A DNA stretch of 64,000 nt from Armatimonadetes bacterium Uphvl-Ar2 (GTDB lineage: Bacteria; Armatimonadota; Fimbriimonadia; Fimbriimonadales; Fimbriimonadaceae), in contig CP021424.1 in NCBI GenBank assembly GCA_002162095.1, positions 62,001 through 126,000 on the forward strand, read 5' to 3'. Positions 1 through 8,558 of this stretch are shown here, piece after piece. Every line of letters begins with the position of its first letter. The stretch's first letter is position 1. The position numbers were made by a program, and so were the translations under genes. The notes beneath the pieces were generated by a model. The model was not told the DNA's origin. It saw only the letters and a program-made list of their open reading frames with translations, and did no database searches.

Positions 1-594
1 CCGGGACTGCAACCGGAACGCTTACCCAAGGGGGCGGGCTTCCTGCTCAAGCCAGGCGCGCGCATCGTGATGCAAGTGCACTACAGCAAGTCCGGGCGTG
101 AGGAAGTGGACCAAACCAAAATGGCCCTCTACTTTGCCAAGGAGCCGGTGACCATGCCGACGGAGATTGCCTGGCTGGCCAACCCCGCCATCCGCATCCC
201 GGCGGGCAACGCCAAGGTCGAATTCAAGCAGACCATCCCACTGCCGGTGGACGTCACGCTTTACAGCCTGATGCCGCACATGCACCTGCTGGGCAAGGAA
301 ATGCACGCCACGCTGATCCACCCGGACGGCACCCGCGAGCGCCTGATTTCGATCGACAAGTGGGACTTCAACTGGCAACTCAACTACATGCTGAAGGAAC
401 CCAAGCTGATCAAGCGCCGGAGCCGCATCGAAATCGTGGCGGTGTTCGATAACAGCGAGGACAACCCTTCGAACCCGAGTTCCCCGCCGCGCGAAGTGCG
501 CTGGGGCGAGGAGACCACCGACGAGATGATGTTGCTGGTCGCCGGGGTACACATTCACTTGCCGGGCGGGGCGCGCAGAGCGGGCTCCCTCTAG
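1..594 (+). CDS. Copper type II ascorbate-dependent monooxygenase-like protein, C-terminal part (5' truncated by window)
   Basis: The reading frame is open from base 1, so the N-terminus lies outside the window; 197 codons are visible. The visible part matches the C-terminal copper domain of the peptidyl-glycine/dopamine monooxygenase fold found in many environmental bacteria: an early MQVHY segment followed by a hydrophobic beta-rich stretch, the HxH copper motif in MPHMHLLGKEM, then an NWQLNY segment and a DNSEDNPSNPSSPP segment leading to WGEETTDEM. In the family these bacterial proteins are usually exported and often carry a cytochrome c-like N-terminal part, which cannot be checked here. 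Substrate unknown. It ends 5 bases before kdsB on the same strand, but no functional link to it is obvious. Confidence 0.8.
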   Translation, partial: PGLQPERLPKGAGFLLKPGARIVMQVHYSKSGREEVDQTKMALYFAKEPVTMPTEIAWLANPAIRIPAGNAKVEFKQTIPLPVDVTLYSLMPHMHLLGKEMHATLIHPDGTRERLISIDKWDFNWQLNYMLKEPKLIKRRSRIEIVAVFDNSEDNPSNPSSPPREVRWGEETTDEMMLLVAGVHIHLPGGARRAGSL

Positions 595-599
595 GCCGA

Positions 600-1346
600 G
601 TGAGTGAAACCTTGAGCGTAGTCGTTGTGATTCCGGCCCGAATGGGCGCAACTCGTTTCCCGGGCAAGCCGTTGGTGGATTTGCTCGGGAAACCGATGGT
701 CCAGTGGGTGTGGGAAGCCTGTACCAAGTCCGGGATTTCGTCAGAAATCTACATCGCCACGCCGGATGAGGAGATTCAGGCCGCCGCCGAGGGCTTTGGC
801 GCACGCGTCATCATGACTCGCCACGACCACGTGAGCGGTACCGACCGCATCGCCGAAGTTGCCACCAAGGTGCCGGGCGATATTTTCCTCAACGTGCAGG
901 GCGATGAGCCCTTGGTGCAAGCCGGCAGCATTGCCGCCGCCGCCCATCCCCTGGTGGCCGATTCCAGCCTGCAAATGGGCAGCGTATGGACGGAGTGCCC
1001 TGAGGATGAATACGACAACCCGGCCGTGGTGAAGGTGGTGACCGACCTCGCCGGCGATGCCCTTTACTTCTCCCGCCACTGCATCCCCTTCCCGCGCAAC
1101 CCGCGCGTCGGCATCGTGAAGAAGCACCTCGGCATCTACGCCTACCGACGCGAGCCGCTCCTGGCCTTCAACACCTGGGGCGCCAGCGAACTGGAGCGCA
1201 CCGAGCAACTGGAGCAACTGCGCTTTATGGAGCACGGGGTGCGCATCCGCATGAGCCAAGGCGCGGGCAGCGAACTGGCCGTGGATACGCCGGAGCAAGC
1301 CGATCAAGTCCGCGAAATGATGGCCGCGCGGGGCTACGGCGCGTAG
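600..1346 (+). CDS. kdsB: 3-deoxy-manno-octulosonate cytidylyltransferase (CMP-KDO synthetase)
   Basis: Activates KDO with CTP to give CMP-KDO, the donor for the inner core of lipopolysaccharide; cytosolic. The 248-residue protein has the family length and the nucleotidyltransferase N-terminus IPARMGATRFPGKPL (residues about 11-25), the VQGDEPL metal/nucleotide loop, and the conserved KHLGIYAYRRE and SELERTEQLEQLR segments. I chose the GTG start at 600 because the next residues match the family N-terminus directly. The presence of kdsB is one of the main arguments that this is an LPS-bearing diderm. Other LPS-type genes in the window (GT9, GT2, exporter) are not adjacent. Confidence 0.95.
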   Translation: MSETLSVVVVIPARMGATRFPGKPLVDLLGKPMVQWVWEACTKSGISSEIYIATPDEEIQAAAEGFGARVIMTRHDHVSGTDRIAEVATKVPGDIFLNVQGDEPLVQAGSIAAAAHPLVADSSLQMGSVWTECPEDEYDNPAVVKVVTDLAGDALYFSRHCIPFPRNPRVGIVKKHLGIYAYRREPLLAFNTWGASELERTEQLEQLRFMEHGVRIRMSQGAGSELAVDTPEQADQVREMMAARGYGA

Positions 1347-1418
1347 CCGTCCGCCCCCTCCTTGCGAGTACAATAAACGTTCGGAGCTCAAGGGCGAGCA
1401 ACGACCTTTTGATGCGCC

Positions 1419-3635
1419 ATGGAGGCACCCTCGGCCTACAACGATGCGCGAGTGGTTGCCGCTCGCGAGAAGCTTGCAAGCAAGTTCCGGGAGCTACGCC
1501 CGGACCACGAGGACACGCGCATTATGGCGGCCATGGACTTGGCCGCGACCGCCCACGATGGCCAATTCCGCCGCAGTGGCGAACCCTACGTCACCCACCC
1601 CGTTGAAGTCGCGCTGATCTGCCTCGAACTTCGGCTCGATAACGATGGCATCATCGCCGCCCTCCTCCACGATGTCATCGAGGACACCGAGGTCACCAAT
1701 GCGGAGGTGCGCGCCCAGTTTGGGGAGGACGTGGTGCAACTGGTGGAGGGCGTCACCAAGCTCGAAAAGGGCGTGCGGCTCGACGGTACTGCTAACCAGG
1801 CCGCCCGGGCCGAAACCCTGCGCGCCGCCGAGAGCCTGCGCAAGATGCTGATCGCGATGTCGCTCGACATCCGCGTGATGATCATCAAGTTGGCCGACCG
1901 GCTGCACAACATGCGCACGCTGGACAGCATGCCGTCCGATCGGCGCATCCGCATCGCGCAGGAGACTATGGATGTCTATGCTCCCTTGGCCGCGCGGCTC
2001 GGGATTTGGCAGATCAAGTGGCAGCTAGAAGACCTCTCGTTCAAGGTCTTGCACCCCAAGGAGTTTCGGGAAATCACCGAGGCGGTGGCGAAGTCTCGGC
2101 AGCACCGCGAAGACGAACTCAAGGAATCGATCCGGATTCTGAAAGAGCGGCTGGAATCCAAGGGCTTGCACAACACCCAGGTCATCGGGCGGCCCAAGCA
2201 CCTCTACAGCATCTTCAACAAGGTCGTCAAGCAGGGCATCCCGTTCGAGCAGATTTACGACCTCATTGCCCTGCGCGTCATCGTGAGTCAGCCTTACGAG
2301 TGCTATCTCGCGCTGGGCTACGTCCACGATCTGTGGCTGCCCATGCAGGGCTTGTTTAGCGACTACATCAGCGCCCCCAAGCCCAACGGCTACCAAAGCC
2401 TGCACACTAAGGTGATTGGCCCCCACGGCGAGCCGATCGAGGTGCAGATCCGCACCCGTGAAATGCACGAGATTGCGGAATACGGGGTGGCCGCCCACTT
2501 TGCATACAAAGAAGGCGAACGGGCCAATGTGCGGGGCGAGGCGATTGCGGAACTGCGCAAGCAGATTGCCGACTGGTCAAACGATTCCTCGAACTCGCGC
2601 GAATTCCTCAAGGCGGTCTCCACCGACTTTTTCAGCGAACAGGTGTTCGTGTTTACGCCCAAGGGCGACGTTTTGGACCTCCCTGCGGGATCGACTCCGA
2701 TTGACTTCGCGTTCCGGGTCCACACCGATCTCGGGCTCATCACGGTGGGCGCCAAGATCAACGGGCGCATTGTGCCGCTGAGCACCAAGCTCCAAAACGG
2801 GGACCGGGTGGAATTGGTGACCCGGCGTGACGCCCAGCCCAGCCTGGACTGGCTGGAGTTTGTGCAAAGTCAGCACGCCCGCAGCAAGATTCGGGCGTAC
2901 TTCCGGCGCCGCAACCGCGCCGAGAACACCTCGCGCGGCAAGGAAGCCATTGAAGCCGAACTGAAGCGGCTGGGGCTGGAACCCCGCGCCCTCACGGCGG
3001 ATGATTCCGTGCAAAAGGTGCTCGTCCACTTCAAGCAAGTGGACAACGTGGCCGACCTCTTTGCTCGGGTGGGTGAGGGCCTGGTTTCGGTGCAAAGCGT
3101 GGCCATGCGCCTGCGGGAGCTTGTGCGCCCCGAAGTCCCAGCCGAAGCCAAGGATCCCTTCCGGCTCAAAGGTAGCCGCGCGACCCAGGAGGCCCGCACC
3201 AGCATGGAAGGCGTGCTCTCGCGCCGGGCGCGCTGCTGCCTGCCCGTGCCCGGGGATGACGTTGTGGCCTATGTATCGCGGGGGCGCGGCTTGCTCATTC
3301 ACCGCCGGGTGTGCCCGGATGCTATGGCGCTCATGGACAAGGAGCCGGAGCGCATGACCGGCCTGGACTGGGAGCCCGACGACAACGTTTACGACGTGGT
3401 GCTCATCGTGGTCACCCTGAACCGACCGGGCTTGTTGGGTGAGATTTCGAGCCTGCTGGGTGAGCTAAAGACCAACATCAGCGCCGTGAAGGCCAAGACC
3501 GGCCCCACCGCCGAGATCAGCCTGCAGATTGACGTGCGCGACAGCAAGCACCTGCAGCACGTGATGAATCAGATCGGGCAGATGAGCGACGTGATCTCGA
3601 TTCTGCGGGCGTTCGGGCGGGGCAAATTTAAGTGA
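1419..3635 (+). CDS. rel: Bifunctional (p)ppGpp synthetase/hydrolase, Rel/SpoT family
   Basis: Makes and degrades (p)ppGpp, the stringent-response alarmone. The 738-residue protein has the full long-RSH architecture: an HD hydrolase domain with LLHDVIEDT (about residue 85), a synthetase domain with RPKHLYSIFNKV, YDLIALRVIV and GYQSLHT, the EVQIRT segment, a TGS domain starting VFVFTPKGDVLDLPAGSTP (about 415), a Cys-containing RARCCLPVPGDD region, and a C-terminal ACT domain starting LNRPGLLGEISSLL. The intact HD motif argues for a bifunctional enzyme rather than a synthetase-only RelA. ATG at 1419. dtd follows after 10 bases; this rel-dtd order is common in bacteria. Confidence 0.95.
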   Translation: MEAPSAYNDARVVAAREKLASKFRELRPDHEDTRIMAAMDLAATAHDGQFRRSGEPYVTHPVEVALICLELRLDNDGIIAALLHDVIEDTEVTNAEVRAQFGEDVVQLVEGVTKLEKGVRLDGTANQAARAETLRAAESLRKMLIAMSLDIRVMIIKLADRLHNMRTLDSMPSDRRIRIAQETMDVYAPLAARLGIWQIKWQLEDLSFKVLHPKEFREITEAVAKSRQHREDELKESIRILKERLESKGLHNTQVIGRPKHLYSIFNKVVKQGIPFEQIYDLIALRVIVSQPYECYLALGYVHDLWLPMQGLFSDYISAPKPNGYQSLHTKVIGPHGEPIEVQIRTREMHEIAEYGVAAHFAYKEGERANVRGEAIAELRKQIADWSNDSSNSREFLKAVSTDFFSEQVFVFTPKGDVLDLPAGSTPIDFAFRVHTDLGLITVGAKINGRIVPLSTKLQNGDRVELVTRRDAQPSLDWLEFVQSQHARSKIRAYFRRRNRAENTSRGKEAIEAELKRLGLEPRALTADDSVQKVLVHFKQVDNVADLFARVGEGLVSVQSVAMRLRELVRPEVPAEAKDPFRLKGSRATQEARTSMEGVLSRRARCCLPVPGDDVVAYVSRGRGLLIHRRVCPDAMALMDKEPERMTGLDWEPDDNVYDVVLIVVTLNRPGLLGEISSLLGELKTNISAVKAKTGPTAEISLQIDVRDSKHLQHVMNQIGQMSDVISILRAFGRGKFK

Positions 3636-3645
3636 GGGTGCTTCG

Positions 3646-4113
3646 TTGAGGGCGATTGTCCAGCGCGTGCAGTGGGCGCGGGTAAGCGTGGATGGCGCCG
3701 TGGTGGGGCATTGCGGCCCCGGGCTGATGGTGCTGGTAGCGGCCCACCGCGACGACACCCCGGCCGACATTGCCACCGTGGCCAAGCGGGTGGCCAATCT
3801 GCGCATTTTCAACGATGCTGAGGGCCGGATGAACCTGGCCCTGGCGGACCTGCCGCCCACTGAGGAACCCGAGATTTTAGCAATCTCGAACTTTACGCTC
3901 TACGGTGACACCACCCAGCGGCGGCCCAGCTTTGTGCTGAGTGCGCCGTATCAGCCGGGGGAGCGAGCGTTTGGCGAGTTCGTGGAGGCGCTGCGCGGGC
4001 ACGGCCGCACGGTGAGCACGGGCGTGTTCGGCGCAGACATGAAGGTGGAGCTGCTGAACGACGGCCCGGTGACGGTGATCGTGGATCAGGTTTCAGAGAA
4101 CAACCAAAGTTGA
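3646..4113 (+). CDS. dtd: D-aminoacyl-tRNA deacylase
   Basis: Hydrolyses D-amino acids mischarged onto tRNA. The 155-residue protein has normal DTD length and begins with the family signature MRAIVQRVQWARVSVDG; the TTG at 3646 is therefore taken as the start. The catalytic SQxTL-type motif is present as SNFTLYGD (Gln replaced by Asn), followed by the RRPSF segment, and the Gly-cisPro motif is present as DGPVT near the C-terminus. Probably co-transcribed with rel. A second, degenerate relative lies immediately downstream. Confidence 0.92.
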   Translation: MRAIVQRVQWARVSVDGAVVGHCGPGLMVLVAAHRDDTPADIATVAKRVANLRIFNDAEGRMNLALADLPPTEEPEILAISNFTLYGDTTQRRPSFVLSAPYQPGERAFGEFVEALRGHGRTVSTGVFGADMKVELLNDGPVTVIVDQVSENNQS

Positions 4114-4190
4114 TCTCCTATGTCAAAATCATTCTTAAGGGTTGCCGAGGAGAAGCTAGCGGTCTCAAAGTTTCCTGGACGGTGTTATAG

Positions 4191-4778
4191 ATGCAAGCCG
4201 TGATCTCAACCGTTAAATGGGCAAAGGCGAAAGTCGACGGGCAAGTCGTTGCCGAATGTGGCGTGGGGTACATCCTCTTGGTTGAGGGGCATGCTGAGGA
4301 TACGCCCGACATCTACGAGCTGATTTCGGAACGTGTCATCCACATGCAGTTGTTCTATGACTTTGAACGCCATGTGAGCGAGGGATTGTGGCAACTCCCG
4401 CCTACGGATGAACCTGAGATCCTTGCCGCGCCGTACTACTCCCTGCGAGACCCTGACTGGCGTTTCATGGGTTTTAAGGACCGATCCGAATATGAACCCC
4501 ATGACCGAGGAATCTCAGAACTCGTCACCATCCTCCGAGCCAAGGGTCGACGAGTGAGCATGGTCGAATTCGGCACGATGGTTGACTTGGAGTTCGAATC
4601 TACGCGCACAAGCGCCCAAATCGGGATAAAACCCAAGAAAAAGGCTGCCACAGACTCAAAGCCGAAGAAATCTAAGGACCCCCAAAAACACAAGACCCCT
4701 CCCGGACGGAAGGGGTACCTTATGCTTTCGGACTACAGGGAGGTCAGGAGTTCATCGCCGACCCGTCCGAAGGAGTGA
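4191..4778 (+). CDS. Divergent DTD-like paralogue with lysine-rich C-terminal tail, function unknown
   Basis: A 195-residue protein whose first 140 or so residues align end to end with the dtd product just upstream: the N-terminus MQAVISTVKWAKAKVDGQVV, the VGYILLVEGHAEDTP segment and the block LPPTDEPEILA are all recognisable. The functional motifs are gone: the SNFTL position reads APYYSL and the GPVT position reads MVDLEFES. Residues about 140-195 form a basic, low-complexity Lys/Pro/Ser tail. The gene is visibly less GC-rich than its neighbours. I infer a duplicated DTD fold that no longer has DTD activity, possibly a nucleic-acid- or ribosome-binding protein; an alternative is a decaying duplicate, though the frame is fully open. 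ATG at 4191. Confidence 0.75.
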   Translation: MQAVISTVKWAKAKVDGQVVAECGVGYILLVEGHAEDTPDIYELISERVIHMQLFYDFERHVSEGLWQLPPTDEPEILAAPYYSLRDPDWRFMGFKDRSEYEPHDRGISELVTILRAKGRRVSMVEFGTMVDLEFESTRTSAQIGIKPKKKAATDSKPKKSKDPQKHKTPPGRKGYLMLSDYREVRSSSPTRPKE

Positions 4779-4877
4779 GTTACTAAAACCCACGACCTCC
4801 CTTGCGCATGTTACTGTCACTCATTTGATTGAATGCCACCTCCTTTCTAGTATTAGCCCGCCTCGCGCGATGCGGAC

Positions 4878-5588
4878 TTACTTATCTGTACGTTCGGCGG
4901 GGGTGGAAAGTGTCTCGTTCTTCTTCTCCGCCTCATCCAGCCGCTGAATCGCCGACTCAAAACTGCGCCGCACGGCCCCGGGCGTCATCGAGAGCGCGGT
5001 CATCGCCTTGGGGTGCCCCACCACGATGCTGAGCGACTGCGAACCTTCTGGCTCAAAGGCGTTGCCAATCATCAGCACACTGCCGCCATCGCGCCAAAAC
5101 GCATAACGGAACTTCCCTTGCCCAATCGTCTCGTCGGGATAACCGAAGTAACCGGAATAGCGGTCGATGGCGGACTGCACCGCATTGTCTTCCACCCCTT
5201 CTTCGGTCGTCATGGCCAGCACGATTCGGTCTTCCAGGCTAATCACCGAGGCCGATACCGCCGTATCCGTCCAACCCCGGCTCACAAACGTTTTGCCAAA
5301 CCCGGGGGGCACATCGCTGGAATCGTAAGCCCGGCGCGGCTTGGGCAAATACGCCCGGAAGTTGGCAATGCTATCGCCCACCGCTAGCCTTCCGCCTTCG
5401 GGCATCAGGGCAAGGCGCGTGTCGCTAAAGTCACCCGGATACTCAAGATCGAGTTCCGGTTGCGTGCTCTTGGCCACCGAGACGGGCTCCGGAGCGGCGC
5501 AACCCGCCCCCAACCCCGCCACCAGGCTAATCAATAGCCAGGATGCGGTAGCGCTGGGTGCCGGCCGGGGCTTCCACTTCAATTTCAT
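4878..5588 (-). CDS. Predicted lipoprotein, function unknown
   Basis: A 236-residue protein starting at ATG 5588 with a lysine/arginine-rich n-region, a short hydrophobic core WLLISLVAGLGAG and a lipobox ending in Cys (LGAGC, about residue 30), so it is probably a lipoprotein. The mature part is soluble-looking, with no family I recognise; it ends in a charged helix (RRSFESAIQRLDEAEKKNE). The chosen start lies inside the 3' end of greA, giving a 62-base overlap in another frame; a TTG further in would remove part of the overlap but also the basic n-region. It is probably co-transcribed with greA. Confidence 0.65.
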   Translation of the reverse strand: MKLKWKPRPAPSATASWLLISLVAGLGAGCAAPEPVSVAKSTQPELDLEYPGDFSDTRLALMPEGGRLAVGDSIANFRAYLPKPRRAYDSSDVPPGFGKTFVSRGWTDTAVSASVISLEDRIVLAMTTEEGVEDNAVQSAIDRYSGYFGYPDETIGQGKFRYAFWRDGGSVLMIGNAFEPEGSQSLSIVVGHPKAMTALSMTPGAVRRSFESAIQRLDEAEKKNETLSTPAERTDK

Positions 5589-5991
5589 CGCCAACGTTTT
5601 TCTCCAAGAGGGCCGCGCCCATCGGTGAGGTAATGCTGATTCTATCCTCCAGGGGGTCCGCTTCGAAGGCTCCCACGAGGTCAATAGTGAGTTCGCCACC
5701 CCATTCGAGGTCAGCGAGCTTGACCCGCGAGCCCAAGTGCGCGCCGCTCATCTGCGAGGGATCAATGACCTTTGCAAATTGGAGCGTCTTTTCGAGATCG
5801 GCAATGCGGCCTTCCAGGCGCTGTTGGTTGAGCTTGGCCTCGTGGTACATCGCGTTCTCGCGGAGGTCACCGTGCGATTTGGCTTCGCGGATGTTATCGG
5901 CGATGCGCGGACGCTCCACCATCTTCAACATCTCCAGCTCCTTGGCGAGCTTGTCGTACCCTTCACGACTTAGCATCACTTCGTCGGCCAT
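5527..5991 (-). CDS. greA: Transcription elongation factor GreA
   Basis: Rescues backtracked RNA polymerase by stimulating transcript cleavage. The protein (about 154 residues) has the N-terminal coiled coil beginning LSREGYDKLAKELEML, the coiled-coil tip region GDLRENAMYHEAKLNQ with the conserved acidic residues, and the C-terminal FKBP-like domain with DRISITSPMGAALLEKNVGDEI. I use the ATG at 5991, preceded by AGGGTG; a GTG two codons upstream (5997) is also possible. It is divergent from the glycosyltransferase gene at 6009 with only 17 bases between the starts. Confidence 0.95.
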   Translation of the reverse strand: MADEVMLSREGYDKLAKELEMLKMVERPRIADNIREAKSHGDLRENAMYHEAKLNQQRLEGRIADLEKTLQFAKVIDPSQMSGAHLGSRVKLADLEWGGELTIDLVGAFEADPLEDRISITSPMGAALLEKNVGDEIEVEAPAGTQRYRILAID

Positions 5992-6008
5992 AATCACCCT
6001 AGTCTAAC

Positions 6009-6953
6009 ATGGTTGGCACGCCCGAGTCAGGTCAGGTTCGCCTGGGAGTGGTGATTGTCAGCTACAACACCAAACACCACCTGCGTGCCTGCCTGGAATC
6101 GTTGGGCGAGGCCGATGAGGTCATCGTGGTGGACAATGCCAGCCGTGATGGCAGCCCCGAGATGGTGGCCGCCGATTTTCCTAACGTTCGGCTGATTGCC
6201 AACGCTAAGAATCGCGGTTTTGGCGCGGCCAACAACCAAGGCCTGGACGCGATGACCAGCGAGCTGGCCTTGCTGCTGAATTCCGATGCCACCGCCACCT
6301 CCGGGGCGTTGGGCGAGTTGCGAGAGGTCATGAGCGACCCGAGCGTGGTGGCGTGTGGCGGGCAGCTGCAGTTCCCGGATGGCCGAGTGCAGGCGTCGTG
6401 TTGCGCCCCCCTCACCCTGTGGGCCGTGGCGTGCGAGCAGTTCCTTTTCGAGAAGCTGTTCCCGCGCTCAAAGTTCTTTTCCCCGTATTGGCTGACGCAC
6501 CGGTTGCTGGCGCAGGGGCCAGGCCCGCACGAGGTGGCCCAGGTGATGGGGGCTTGCCTGTGTTTGCGGCGGGTGGAACGGTTTGATGAGCGATTTTTCC
6601 TCTACTGCGAGGACACGGAGCTTTGCCACCGGCTTCAACGGCACGGAAAGGTTTTTTATGTGCCTGCGGCCGTATTCACGCACGCCCTGGGGGCCAGTAG
6701 CGCCGGAACCCGCTGGCAAGCCGTCGCCCGCTATAACCGGGGCAAAGAGCTTTACTTTAAGCTTCACCATGGCCCGCTGGCGGCCTTTGAGTGTTGGAGC
6801 CTCAACCGCGAGGGGGCGCTTTTGCGGTTGCTGGGGTACTTGGGGCTATGCCTGGTACGCCCGCGCCGGGCGTGGCCGCATGTGCAGATGTGGGCGAAGG
6901 TTTTGTGCGCGCCGGTGAAGGGGCCTGCCCTGCCCCCGGATGCCCAGCCTTAA
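6009..6953 (+). CDS. Family 2 glycosyltransferase (rhamnosyltransferase-like)
   Basis: GT-A fold glycosyltransferase likely acting on a cell-surface polysaccharide at the cytoplasmic face of the inner membrane. The 314-residue protein has the GT2 start GVVIVSYNTKHHLRACLESL, the nucleotide-binding VVDNASRDGS, the NRGFGAANNQGL segment, a DxD-like position in LLNSDAT, and the ACLCLRR...FDERFFLYCEDTELCHRL block typical of the WbbL/rhamnosyltransferase subgroup. The nearby polysaccharide exporter genes on the other strand support a role in surface glycan synthesis. Sugar donor and acceptor cannot be read from sequence. Its stop overlaps the stop of the convergent exporter ATPase by three bases. 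Confidence 0.88.
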   Translation: MVGTPESGQVRLGVVIVSYNTKHHLRACLESLGEADEVIVVDNASRDGSPEMVAADFPNVRLIANAKNRGFGAANNQGLDAMTSELALLLNSDATATSGALGELREVMSDPSVVACGGQLQFPDGRVQASCCAPLTLWAVACEQFLFEKLFPRSKFFSPYWLTHRLLAQGPGPHEVAQVMGACLCLRRVERFDERFFLYCEDTELCHRLQRHGKVFYVPAAVFTHALGASSAGTRWQAVARYNRGKELYFKLHHGPLAAFECWSLNREGALLRLLGYLGLCLVRPRRAWPHVQMWAKVLCAPVKGPALPPDAQP

Positions 6954-7684
6954 GCCGTGCCGGACTCGTAAGCGTCCAGCACCGTCAGCGGGTCGCCTTC
7001 TTGCTCCACCTGGCCATCCTTGAGCCAAATGCAGCGGTCGGACACTTGCAGCACATCTTCCCGGTCGTGACTGACGAAGAGGATCGTGCCGTTCTTCTGC
7101 TTGAACTCCTCGATGAATGCAAAGCACTTGCGTTCGAAGGCGAAGTCCCCCACCGCCAGCACTTCATCCACGATGAGGATGTCGGCATCCACATGGGCGG
7201 CGATGCTAAAGCCCAGGCGCGCCAGCATGCCGCTACTGTAGGTGCGCACGGGCGCGTCACGGTACTTTTCGAGCTCTGCGAAGGCGAGGATCGGCTCGAT
7301 GCGAGCGGTCGCTTCCTTGCGGCTGAGCCCCAAAATCATGGCATTGAAGAGGGCGTTTTCTTGGCCGGTGAGGTCGGGGTGAAAGCCGGCGCCTAGCTCG
7401 AGGAGCGGTGCAATGCGGCCATTGATGGTGATGGTGCCGGAGGTGGGCTTATAAACCCGAGCCAGCAGGCTGAGCAGGGTGCTCTTCCCCGCCCCATTGC
7501 GGCCCACCAGGGCCACGCACTCACCGCGCTTGACCTCGATGGTCAACCCGCGCAGCACTTTGAGTTCTTCCAGTTGGCGGCGCTTCCACCAAAGCAGAGC
7601 CGTTTTGAGGCTGGCCGACCCACTGTGGCTGAGGAGGAACTCCTTGTGGATATCCTGGATGTGAATCGCGATTTCTGTGCTCAT
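6950..7684 (-). CDS. Polysaccharide/teichoic acid-type ABC exporter, ATP-binding subunit (Wzt-like)
   Basis: ATPase of an export complex for undecaprenyl-linked polysaccharide. About 244 residues: Walker A GRNGAGKST, the family-typical LLELGAGFHPDLTGQEN segment after Walker A, signature YSSGMLARLGF, Walker B ILIVDEVLAVGD and switch His in FVSHD. The ATG at 7684 overlaps the permease stop as ATGA, showing translational coupling. There is no long C-terminal carbohydrate-binding extension of the kind seen in some Wzt proteins, so substrate selection by chain modification is not supported. Confidence 0.9.
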   Translation of the reverse strand: MSTEIAIHIQDIHKEFLLSHSGSASLKTALLWWKRRQLEELKVLRGLTIEVKRGECVALVGRNGAGKSTLLSLLARVYKPTSGTITINGRIAPLLELGAGFHPDLTGQENALFNAMILGLSRKEATARIEPILAFAELEKYRDAPVRTYSSGMLARLGFSIAAHVDADILIVDEVLAVGDFAFERKCFAFIEEFKQKNGTILFVSHDREDVLQVSDRCIWLKDGQVEQEGDPLTVLDAYESGTA

Positions 7685-8547
7685 GGGCGCTCCACAAACC
7701 TCCACTTCATGCGGTTGAACAGGGCGTAGCCCCCGAAGAAGAACGCGAGCGTGATGGCCACCGTGACGCCGAACATCGGCCAGTTCATCGGCAGCATGGG
7801 AATCAGGCCTTCCCCGCCGCCCGGGTCAATCTTGCCCATCGGCACCAGGGTCTTCTTGTAGGCCGTCACCAGCATCGCCATCGGGTTGGCGTGGTACAGG
7901 TTATAGAGCAACATCCCGTACGGTTTGTCCTTGAGCGCGTAAAAGACATTTTCGCTAAAGTACATCACCGGAGTAAGGAAGAAGAAGATGTAAAGAAGCA
8001 GACTGACGGCGTACTTCACATCCTCATAAAACACGTTGAGAGCCGAGATGATGAACGCCATCCCCGCCGTTAGCATAAAGGTGATGACCAAGAGCACGGG
8101 GAGGAACAGCATCCGCCACGTGAAAGGCGACACCTCAAAACCGTACGTAGCATAAATGACGAACAGGAAAATGAAGAAGATCGGGAGGCTGAGGAGGAGG
8201 TGGATGAAGTTGCTGATGACCGACGCCAGCGGCAAAATCTCCCGGGGGAAATACACCTTCTTGACTACCGGCAACGAGATCAAGACGCTCTGCGCGGAGT
8301 CCAGCACCGCCAGCTGAATAAACTGATAAGGGAGATAGGCCGCCAGCACGTACGCCGAGAAGTTAGGCGTATCGTTGCGCAAAAACACCTTAAACACTAA
8401 CCACATCACCAGGATGGTGGCCAGCGGCATCAAAAGCGACCAAACAAAACCCAGAACACTGTTCTTGTAGCGAATCTTCAGTTCGCGCTCCACCATCGCG
8501 AACAAAAGTTCACGAAAGCGCCACAGTTCTTGAAATTCGCTTCGCAT
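7681..8547 (-). CDS. Polysaccharide ABC exporter, permease subunit (ABC-2 type, Wzm-like)
   Basis: A 288-residue integral membrane protein of the ABC-2 exporter class. It has the amphipathic N-terminal region with RELKIRYKNSVLGFVWSLLMP, characteristic of O-antigen and teichoic acid exporter permeases, followed by about six hydrophobic segments, and the conserved LTPVMYF and NPMAMLVTAYK positions. It pairs with the downstream ATPase by an ATGA overlap and follows the Opp-type ATPase gene by 11 bases. Role: moves a lipid-linked glycan across the inner membrane, consistent with the GT2 next door. Confidence 0.9.
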   Translation of the reverse strand: MRSEFQELWRFRELLFAMVERELKIRYKNSVLGFVWSLLMPLATILVMWLVFKVFLRNDTPNFSAYVLAAYLPYQFIQLAVLDSAQSVLISLPVVKKVYFPREILPLASVISNFIHLLLSLPIFFIFLFVIYATYGFEVSPFTWRMLFLPVLLVITFMLTAGMAFIISALNVFYEDVKYAVSLLLYIFFFLTPVMYFSENVFYALKDKPYGMLLYNLYHANPMAMLVTAYKKTLVPMGKIDPGGGEGLIPMLPMNWPMFGVTVAITLAFFFGGYALFNRMKWRFVERP

Positions 8548-8558
8548 GGTCGCTGCCC

